This document shows, one piece after another, positions 6,102 to 10,851 of a stretch of DNA of 10,851 nucleotides. Source of the stretch: Candidatus Thorarchaeota archaeon (GTDB taxonomy: Archaea; Asgardarchaeota; Thorarchaeia; Thorarchaeales; Thorarchaeaceae); the NCBI GenBank assembly GCA_016840245.1, contig JAEOST010000527.1, positions 1-10,851 on the forward strand, in the 5' to 3' direction. The notes beneath the pieces were generated by a model. That model was not told where the DNA came from and searched no databases. It saw only the letters and a program-made list of their open reading frames with translations. Made by a program: the position numbers and the translations under genes. Every line of letters begins with the position of its first letter. Positions within the stretch are counted from its first letter, which is position 1.

Positions 6102-6419
6102 CTATTCCTCAGCTACCTTTTCCTCGTCAAAGTCGAAGTCCTCTAGAGGCTCAGGCGCAGGAGTGGTTACCATTGTCCAACCAATCCACATTGCAATAAC
6201 AGCAATTAGCACTGAAGCAAGCCAGACAGGCAGAACGACTAGGAACATCGGATCTGGGTGGAATAAACTGCGAAGGATATCACTCCCTGCGAATGTTGTA
6301 TCAACCCAAGTTGCCAAATCTGGGAATGCTTGTAGTATGATAAGACCCCAGGTATAGTACAGTAGGAGTATAAGTGCGAAGAGGAATATGAGCGCACCAA
6401 TTATTTTCTCTTTGCCCAT
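6102..6419 (-). CDS. Two-helix membrane protein resembling DPM2 (dolichol-phosphate mannose synthase subunit 2)
   Basis: The product is 105 residues with two membrane helices (about 6-30 and 60-84) and an acidic tail (PLEDFDFDEEKVAEE). The first helix reads GALIFLFALILLLYYT and continues into a segment ending FPD; the second is preceded by FHPDPMFLVVLP. Eukaryotic DPM2, as I recall it, has the same order: G-x-L..., FTYYT-x-W-x-I-LLPF-x-D, then YFLP-x-x-YA-x-x-IP and a second helix. DPM2 stabilises the ER dolichol-P-mannose synthase and also associates with the GPI-GlcNAc transferase. The match is short and partly hydrophobicity-driven, the inter-helix loop is about 12 residues longer, and the acidic tail has no counterpart in the basic DPM2 tail. 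So this is a suggestion, not an assignment; a generic small membrane protein is the alternative. ATG at 6419 follows GAGGT with 10-nt spacing. No glycosyltransferase gene is adjacent. Confidence 0.7.
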   Translation of the reverse strand: MGKEKIIGALIFLFALILLLYYTWGLIILQAFPDLATWVDTTFAGSDILRSLFHPDPMFLVVLPVWLASVLIAVIAMWIGWTMVTTPAPEPLEDFDFDEEKVAEE

Positions 6420-6434
6420 TTGTGTCCACTACCT

Positions 6435-6448
6435 CATTCAGTTGAATG
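6435..6448 (-). promoter_or_regulatory. Inverted repeat at the 5' end of the DPM2-like gene
   Basis: CATTCA (6435-6440), GT and TGAATG (6443-6448) form a perfect 6+2+6 inverted repeat. It touches the SD (ACCTC on the plus strand, 6431-6435) and lies about where transcription would begin from the TATA-like element at 6476-6484. It could be an operator or, in RNA, a small hairpin next to the SD. Confidence 0.4.
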
Positions 6449-6475
6449 GAACTGACCGTTATCCTCTGGTGCTCA

Positions 6476-6484
6476 GATAAAAGG
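6476..6484 (-). promoter_or_regulatory. Candidate TATA box for the DPM2-like gene
   Basis: On the minus strand this reads CCTTTTATC, about 60 nt upstream of the ATG at 6419. A start about 25 nt downstream would leave a leader of about 33 nt containing the GAGGT site. Assignment is by pattern and spacing only. Confidence 0.3.
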
Positions 6485-6517
6485 ATTGTGTAAGATTCGT
6501 GATTGTATTGTTTACTA

Positions 6518-6533
6518 CTGATTCGAAAATCAG
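6518..6533 (+). promoter_or_regulatory. Perfect inverted repeat upstream of the first TauE/SafE gene
   Basis: CTGATT (6518-6523), CGAA and AATCAG (6528-6533) form a perfect 6-bp stem with a 4-nt loop, 54 bp before the permease ATG. It may be an operator or an RNA hairpin in the leader. It differs in sequence from the repeat before the second permease, which suggests different control. Confidence 0.4.
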
Positions 6534-6587
6534 CGATGTTTCTGTTCCTGAGGCAGACATATTAGAGGTCCACAATGCCGAACTCGT

Positions 6588-7439
6588 ATGGACCCACTAA
6601 TCCTGCTGGCAATTCCCATTGGTATTCTTGTTGGACTTGGAGCTAGTATCATTGGATTGACTGCTTGGCCTCTTGTTGTACCTCTTCTCTTTGTCATTGG
6701 TGGAGTTCCTCTACATGAGGCACTTCTATCAAGTATGTTTATTGACTTGATAGTGGCAATCATCTTGATGGGTTTCTATACAAAGCAACCTGAGGTCGAT
6801 GTTGACATATCACATGGACTGAAGATGGGGGGTGTTGCTGGCATTGTTGCTGTTGTCTTGGCACTTATTGCATTTCCACTCTTGACCCAGTTCTCTCAGC
6901 TGTTCCGAGGTGGTGCAAGTGTTGTCAACTTCGCTTTAGGGTCACTATTCCTGATACAGGCGTTCCGTACCCCAAAAGAGCAGTCCAGTCTTGGGGAGTC
7001 GCCATCTGAATCAAGCTCCCCGTCAAGAGCCCAACAGTGGCGAGAGCATCTGAATGAGAAACAGAAGAGTATGATTACTTACGGATTCTGTATTGTACAG
7101 GGTGTTCTCACAGGGATCATTGCTATTGGAGGAGCGATGAATATAGTCATCCTACTCATAGTATTGATGGGTTATTCCACACTCAGAGCAGTAGGTACTG
7201 CCATGGTGGCCACGACTGTCATGCTAGCTATGACAATAGGAATCTATCTAGTTCTCTTGGGCTTCACAGTGACAACATGGTACTTGGTACTCATCTACGG
7301 ATTGATTGCAGGTGTGAGCTGCATATTTGGTGCCCTTCAATCACAGAGAATATCCAAACGCGGACTCAGATTTGTCATCGGGATTGTGGTCATTATAGCT
7401 GCTGTTTTCGCTACACTTCAAGTTCTGCTTTGGATTTGA
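6588..7439 (+). CDS. TauE/SafE family membrane transporter (first copy)
   Basis: The 283-residue protein has about eight hydrophobic segments arranged as two halves, each opening with a glycine-rich stretch: GILVGLGASIIGLTAWPLVV (about 12-31) and VLTGIIAIGGAMNIVILLIV (about 178-197), the internal duplication typical of TauE/SafE (formerly DUF81) permeases. Family members move sulfite, sulfoacetate, sulfonates or other small organic anions. Between the halves is a polar loop rich in Ser, Pro and Glu (about 130-160), predicted cytosolic, ending QQWREHLNEKQKS. The length fits the family. ATG at 6588 is the only sensible start in frame, yet the nearest SD (AGAGGT, 6564-6569) is 18 nt away and better spaced for another ATG at 6575 in a different frame. 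It is 160 bp upstream of the second, only distantly similar permease. The substrate is not readable; sulfur context favours a sulfur oxyanion. Confidence 0.85.
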   Translation: MDPLILLAIPIGILVGLGASIIGLTAWPLVVPLLFVIGGVPLHEALLSSMFIDLIVAIILMGFYTKQPEVDVDISHGLKMGGVAGIVAVVLALIAFPLLTQFSQLFRGGASVVNFALGSLFLIQAFRTPKEQSSLGESPSESSSPSRAQQWREHLNEKQKSMITYGFCIVQGVLTGIIAIGGAMNIVILLIVLMGYSTLRAVGTAMVATTVMLAMTIGIYLVLLGFTVTTWYLVLIYGLIAGVSCIFGALQSQRISKRGLRFVIGIVVIIAAVFATLQVLLWI

Positions 7440-7514
7440 ATCGAAATCTGTATCCTGAACAAAAAACCGATGAATAGGTATACGCAAAAAGTTAGCCGTT
7501 GGTCAATCAGAACC

Positions 7515-7528
7515 TTTAATTATATTTA
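7515..7528 (+). promoter_or_regulatory. TATA-box region for the second permease operon
   Basis: TTTAATTATATTTA is the strongest archaeal TATA-like stretch in the window. A start about 25 nt downstream (about 7545-7552) would give a leader of about 50 nt before the preferred ATG at 7600. It suggests that the second permease has its own promoter although the first one reads in the same direction. Confidence 0.5.
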
Positions 7529-7529
7529 A

Positions 7530-7545
7530 TTACCGCCCACGGTAA
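7530..7545 (+). promoter_or_regulatory. Operator-like perfect inverted repeat after the TATA box
   Basis: TTACCG (7530-7535), CCCA and CGGTAA (7540-7545) form a perfect 6+4+6 palindrome placed between the TATA-like box and the expected transcription start, a classic position for a repressor to block initiation. The ribbon-helix-helix protein encoded two genes later is a natural candidate binder (inference). Half-sites inside the uS19 coding region look incidental. Confidence 0.5.
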
Positions 7546-7599
7546 AGAATTGTGCTCTGGAAACATTTACATAGTAACAGGATGCGTGATGGCGGGTCT

Positions 7600-8367
7600 A
7601 TGATTGAGTTATTTATCTTACTGTTCATATTTGCTTTCATTACAGAGTTTGCAGCTGCTGCGCTGGGAATGGGATATGGCACAACATTAGCTCCAATATT
7701 GATTGTAATTGGATATTCACCCATTGCATTAGTCCCCGTAGTCTTATTCAGCCAGTTCGTAGCAGCATTTGTAGCAGCTGCTTTCCATCATCGTTTCAAA
7801 AATATGGATATAATGAATCAGGAAGATGAAAAGACTGCATTCACAATCTTTGCTGTCATGGGTGTTTTCGGTGTCATAGTAGCAACATTTGCAAACATAG
7901 GTCTTCCAGAAACAATTGTGAAGAGCTACATTGCTCTTGTTGTTCTAGCTATGGGATTGCTAATGTTACTTAACGGAAACAGAGAACTTGAGTTCTCAAG
8001 ACCGAAGCTTGCTATCATTGGTGTTGTTGCTGCTTTCAACAAGGGGATCTCTGGTGGTGGATATGGACCAGTAACAAATTCTGGACAAATACTAAGTGGA
8101 ATTAAACCTAGAGCTGCACTGGCTATTACAGCTTTAGTTGAAGGTGTAATCTGTGCACTTGGTATTGCTTTATACTTCCTACTGCTTGGACCACCCCTCT
8201 TACTGGAAACAGTCGCAATAACTGCTGGTGCAGTGATTGCCGCACCGCTCTCAGCTTTGACAACCTCCAAGCTAGAGCAACCTCTAATCAAGAGGATTGT
8301 TGCAATTTCAACCATACTCATCGGTCTATTCACACTCTTATGGGTTGTATTTGGTCCGGTAGCATGA
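7600..8367 (+). CDS. Sulfite exporter TauE/SafE family protein (second copy)
   Basis: The 255-residue, about eight-helix permease shows the duplicated family signatures clearly: ALGMGYGTTLAPILIVIGYSP begins at residue 21 in the first half, and FNKGISGGGYGPVTNSGQ (146-163) followed by SGIKPRAALAITALVE in the second half. This is the canonical TauE/SafE pattern, closer to the family than the first copy. The frame is open back to a GTG at 7552 and an ATG at 7582. I choose ATG 7600 because MIELFILLF starts directly at the first helix, the length is typical, and GTGAT lies 9 nt upstream as a reasonable SD; the GTG would nearly coincide with the predicted transcription start, so a leaderless longer form cannot be excluded. 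Its stop overlaps the next gene (ATGA). Co-transcription with ATP sulfurylase suggests sulfate, sulfite or a sulfonate as substrate, but direction of transport is unknown. Confidence 0.88.
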   Translation: MIELFILLFIFAFITEFAAAALGMGYGTTLAPILIVIGYSPIALVPVVLFSQFVAAFVAAAFHHRFKNMDIMNQEDEKTAFTIFAVMGVFGVIVATFANIGLPETIVKSYIALVVLAMGLLMLLNGNRELEFSRPKLAIIGVVAAFNKGISGGGYGPVTNSGQILSGIKPRAALAITALVEGVICALGIALYFLLLGPPLLLETVAITAGAVIAAPLSALTTSKLEQPLIKRIVAISTILIGLFTLLWVVFGPVA

Positions 8368-8624
8368 TTCCGAAGGAGTCAACGAACTTGACAGACAAGA
8401 AACCAAAGGGAAAATTCACTACAGTGTCAATACCCGTACCATTGTTCAACAAGGTACGGAAACGCATTGAGGATACTGGTTTTACCTCGGTATCTAGCTA
8501 CGTGACTTACATCCTCAGGGAATTGATTGCAAGTCAAAATGGCGCTGAAAATGAAAGACCGTTCTCAAAGGAGGACGAAGCGAAAGTCAAAGCCAGACTA
8601 CAGGCACTTGGCTATTTAGAGTAA
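8364..8624 (+). CDS. Ribbon-helix-helix (CopG/Arc-like) protein, likely DNA-binding regulator
   Basis: The 86-residue protein has a ribbon-helix-helix pattern: a beta strand KFTTVSIPVP (17-26), helix 1 LFNKVRKRIEDTG, a turn at FTSVSSY and helix 2 VTYILRELIASQNG. Such proteins bind DNA as dimers through the paired strands, with Thr18/Thr19 and Lys17 placed to contact bases. The C-terminal extension (EDEAKVKARLQALGYLE, near residues 70-86) is a charged helix ending LGYL. ATG at 8364 overlaps the preceding TGA as ATGA, which implies translational coupling; an earlier in-frame ATG at 8340 would overlap the permease more and is less family-like. The next gene starts 14 bp later. A role as repressor or sensor subunit for this operon, acting at 7530-7545, is inferred from context. 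It could alternatively act through its tail as an adaptor. The partner and signal are unknown. Confidence 0.8.
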   Translation: MIPKESTNLTDKKPKGKFTTVSIPVPLFNKVRKRIEDTGFTSVSSYVTYILRELIASQNGAENERPFSKEDEAKVKARLQALGYLE

Positions 8625-8638
8625 CGAGGGATTATCAA

Positions 8639-9784
8639 ATGATTGAACCACATGGCGGAAAACTAGTAGACAAAATTGTGAATGAGAAGGAAAGCACCCG
8701 AATTATCGAGAGCTTCAATGAATATGTTGTGCATGAGATTGGTCAAGAACTCGCACAAGAGATCAATAATATCGCACATGGTATCTTCAGCCCACTTGAA
8801 GGATTTCTTACAGGTGCAGAATTTGCTTCTGTATTGAAAGGAGGTAGACTTCCAAATGATACACCATGGACAATCCCAATTGTCTATGACATCAGCCCAG
8901 AGAAACTCGATGGGGTTTCAGAGGGTGATACTATTGGATTATCCTACAAGGGGAAGCCACTAGCTGTTCTCGAGCTTGTAGACATTTACGAATATGATTC
9001 AAAGCAGTTTGCTGAATCTGTATTCCGGACAACTGACTCAAGCCATCCAGGTGTTGAGAAGATTAACGGGATGCAAAAGAAGCTTCTTGGTGGTAAGGTG
9101 CGGATGATTGCTGATATGGGTAATCCATACCCGGATCATACACTCTATCCTAAGGAGACCCGTGTACTATTCAAAGAAAAAGGTTGGAAGACTGTTGTTG
9201 CCTTCCAAACTAGGAACCCTCCCCATCTGGGCCATGAGTATGTACAGAAGACCGCATTATCCATCGTTGATGGGCTCTTCGTGAATCCATTGATTGGAAA
9301 GAAGAAGGTTGGCGATTTCACTGATGAAGTGATTCTGGAGTCGTACAATGCATTGATGCAGACCTACTATCCTGATAAACACGCAACGATGGCAGTGTTG
9401 CACACCGAGATGCGATATGGCGGTCCACGAGAGGCAATTCATCATGCAATCATGCGAAAGAACTTTGGTTGTACACACATCATCATTGGTCGTGATCACG
9501 CCGGCGTAGGAGACTTCTACGGTCCCTTTGATGCTCAATTCATATTCGATGACTATCCGGATATGGGTATCACACCTGTCTTCTTCCGCTCTTTCTTCTT
9601 CTGCAAGAAGTGCAACAGTATTGCAAATGACAAAATCTGTCCTCATGGTGGGGATGATCACGTGAACTTCGCAGGTAAAAAGATACGAGCAATGCTTGCA
9701 GACGGTGACGTTCCACCCATCGACATGATGCGAGAAGAGGTTTCTAAAACCATTCTCAAGTTTGACGAGCCCTTCGTCAAATAA
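8639..9784 (+). CDS. sat: ATP sulfurylase (sulfate adenylyltransferase)
   Basis: The enzyme makes adenylyl sulfate (APS) and pyrophosphate from ATP and sulfate, or runs in reverse to make ATP during sulfur oxidation. The 381-residue product has an N-terminal PUA-like region (about 1-165) and a nucleotidyltransferase domain with the signature QTRNPPHLGH (190-199, the HxGH-type loop) and GRDHAGVG (284-291). A cysteine/histidine cluster, C322-x2-C325-x8-C334-x-H336, matches the zinc site known in archaeal and thermophilic Sat enzymes. It has no fused APS kinase domain, and none is adjacent. ATG at 8639 follows GAGGG with 8-nt spacing. It lies between the RHH gene and an alkaline-phosphatase-superfamily gene, all within 14 bp of each other, so the three plus the second permease look like one operon. 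Assimilatory use is my default reading; dissimilatory use is not excluded. Confidence 0.95.
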   Translation: MIEPHGGKLVDKIVNEKESTRIIESFNEYVVHEIGQELAQEINNIAHGIFSPLEGFLTGAEFASVLKGGRLPNDTPWTIPIVYDISPEKLDGVSEGDTIGLSYKGKPLAVLELVDIYEYDSKQFAESVFRTTDSSHPGVEKINGMQKKLLGGKVRMIADMGNPYPDHTLYPKETRVLFKEKGWKTVVAFQTRNPPHLGHEYVQKTALSIVDGLFVNPLIGKKKVGDFTDEVILESYNALMQTYYPDKHATMAVLHTEMRYGGPREAIHHAIMRKNFGCTHIIIGRDHAGVGDFYGPFDAQFIFDDYPDMGITPVFFRSFFFCKKCNSIANDKICPHGGDDHVNFAGKKIRAMLADGDVPPIDMMREEVSKTILKFDEPFVK

Positions 9785-9796
9785 GAGCGTGAAATA

Positions 9797-10851
9797 ATGA
9801 AGAAGACCATCATCATTGGATGGGATGGCATACCGCCTAGGTTAGCTTTCGATGAGCTATTACCATATATGCCGAATCTTCAGTCACTACTCCAAGAGAG
9901 CTATTACGGTCCACTACGGAGTTGTCGACCACCGGTCACAATACCTGCATGGATGAGTATGATGACGGGTCTGGACCCAGGTCAGCTTGGACTCTATGGA
10001 TTCAGACATAGAATTCCCGGCGACTATACTGGAGTCTGGATTCCTAGCTCACAAGATGTGACAGTACCGAAGATTTGGGACATACTTGGTGAAATGGGTA
10101 TGGATATTGCTATACTTGGGATTCCACCTTCATTTCCACCACTAACTGTGAATGGAATTAGTATCTCTGGTATCTTGACCCCGGACATTGATGATGTTCA
10201 TACATTTCCCAAAGAGTTTGCTGATCAAATCGCTAGGATTGCTGAAGAGTATACTGCTGACATTATGTTCCGAACTGAGGACAAGGAATCAGCATTGAAG
10301 GATTTACTCTCGATGACTGCAATGCGTCACCAGGTAGTGATGCATATATTGTCAAAGGAGAAATGGGACCTTTTTGCAATGGTAGAGATTGGATCAGATA
10401 GACTGCATCATGCCTTTTGGAAGTATTATGATACTGCACACCACTTGTTTACTGAAAACAAGGAATTCAATGACGCTTTCATTGATTACTATCGACTCCT
10501 TGACAAACAGCTGGGAGATATTCTCTCGATAATCCCTGAGGATGCACTCTTCATTCTAGCCTCCGATCATGGCGCGAAAGGAATGAAGGGTTTGTTCTGT
10601 ATCAACCAGTGGTTGTATGAGAAGGGGCTGTTGAAACTAGTCGAGTATCCCTCTGAGGCAAGGCCACTCTCTGAAGTCCATGTGGATTGGGCAAACACAA
10701 AGGCATGGGCCTGGGGTGGTTATTGTGCAACGATTTTCATCAATGTAGAGGGATACGAAAAGGAAGGTATCGTTGATTCGGAGGAGTATGAAGACTTCCG
10801 AGATAAATTGGCTGATGAACTCAAGGAAATCACCGGACCTAATGGTGAAAA
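9797..10851 (+). CDS. Alkaline-phosphatase-superfamily hydrolase (type I phosphodiesterase/nucleotide pyrophosphatase-like), 3'-truncated by window edge
   Basis: The frame runs from ATG 9797 past the window end, giving 351 visible residues. It starts MKKTIIIGWDG, with Asp10 as a metal ligand. RPPVTIPAWMSMMTG carries the expected nucleophile Thr48, as in nucleotide pyrophosphatase/phosphodiesterase (NPP)-type enzymes. Further metal-site motifs are IGSDRLHHAFW (about 197-207) and ASDHGAKGMKG (about 255-265). So both halves of the two-metal active site appear present, and the protein is probably an active hydrolase of phosphate diesters, phosphate monoesters or sulfate esters. No signal peptide is visible, so it should be cytosolic. 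It begins 12 bp after sat with GTGA as a weak SD, consistent with the same operon. Given the context, a nucleotide such as APS or PAP, or a sulfate ester, is a plausible substrate, but sequence alone does not decide. The C-terminus is missing. Confidence 0.85.
   Translation, partial: MKKTIIIGWDGIPPRLAFDELLPYMPNLQSLLQESYYGPLRSCRPPVTIPAWMSMMTGLDPGQLGLYGFRHRIPGDYTGVWIPSSQDVTVPKIWDILGEMGMDIAILGIPPSFPPLTVNGISISGILTPDIDDVHTFPKEFADQIARIAEEYTADIMFRTEDKESALKDLLSMTAMRHQVVMHILSKEKWDLFAMVEIGSDRLHHAFWKYYDTAHHLFTENKEFNDAFIDYYRLLDKQLGDILSIIPEDALFILASDHGAKGMKGLFCINQWLYEKGLLKLVEYPSEARPLSEVHVDWANTKAWAWGGYCATIFINVEGYEKEGIVDSEEYEDFRDKLADELKEITGPNGE

Noticed and set aside
6085..6106. GGTTCGAGCC resembling a tRNA T-loop/B box
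   Set aside because: No acceptor, D or anticodon arm can be built around it, and it overlaps the stop of the DPM2-like gene; it is just a weak hairpin.
7926..8333. Long minus-strand ORF inside the second permease
   Set aside because: It is the antisense of a clear TauE/SafE gene, with no motif of its own.
9257..9661. Minus-strand 134-codon ORF inside sat
   Set aside because: Antisense of conserved sat catalytic motifs, with no family signature.

Overview
The window looks archaeal, and most likely from an Asgard archaeon of the Thorarchaeota type. This is an inference from an archaeal-type ribosomal protein uS19, an archaeal GlmM-like phosphohexomutase, Shine-Dalgarno (SD) sites matching the archaeal 16S tail (GGTGAT, GGAG), A/T-rich TATA-like boxes, long intergenic spacers and moderate A+T content. 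No rRNA, tRNA, CRISPR array, IS element or integrase is visible.

Layout. Positions 1-1107 (+) hold the 3' part of a probably secreted subtilase with two Ca-loop-like segments and a PPC-like C-terminal domain. Positions 1108-1740 hold no confident gene, only a possible two-helix membrane ORF on the minus strand and two hairpins. Positions 1741-2808 (-) carry a TPR protein followed by a uS19 gene that stands outside the usual S10-type ribosomal cluster. Diverging from these is a GlmM-type phosphoglucosamine mutase (2883-4241, +). A soluble PAS-GAF histidine kinase follows (4368-6011, +), with two identical operator-like sites exactly 40 bp apart in its promoter region. It converges, across a GC hairpin, on a 105-residue two-helix membrane protein (6102-6419, -) that resembles the eukaryotic dolichol-phosphate-mannose synthase subunit DPM2.

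The right third (6588-10851, all +) is a sulfur/anion module. It contains two different TauE/SafE family permeases, a ribbon-helix-helix (RHH) protein overlapping the second permease by ATGA, ATP sulfurylase (Sat) 14 bp later, and an alkaline-phosphatase-superfamily hydrolase 12 bp after that, which runs off the window. From the second permease onward the genes look like one transcript. Its promoter carries a perfect inverted repeat (TTACCG-N4-CGGTAA) just after the TATA-like box. The natural reading is an operon that imports or exports an oxyanion (sulfate, sulfite or sulfonate), activates sulfate to APS, and may hydrolyse a phospho- or sulfo-ester. The RHH protein is a candidate local regulator. 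No APS kinase, APS reductase or PAPS reductase is in view, so the fate of APS is open.

The most interesting leads are the DPM2-like protein, the permease-RHH-Sat-hydrolase operon with its operator, the subtilase with Lys at the oxyanion-hole position, and the relocated uS19 gene.
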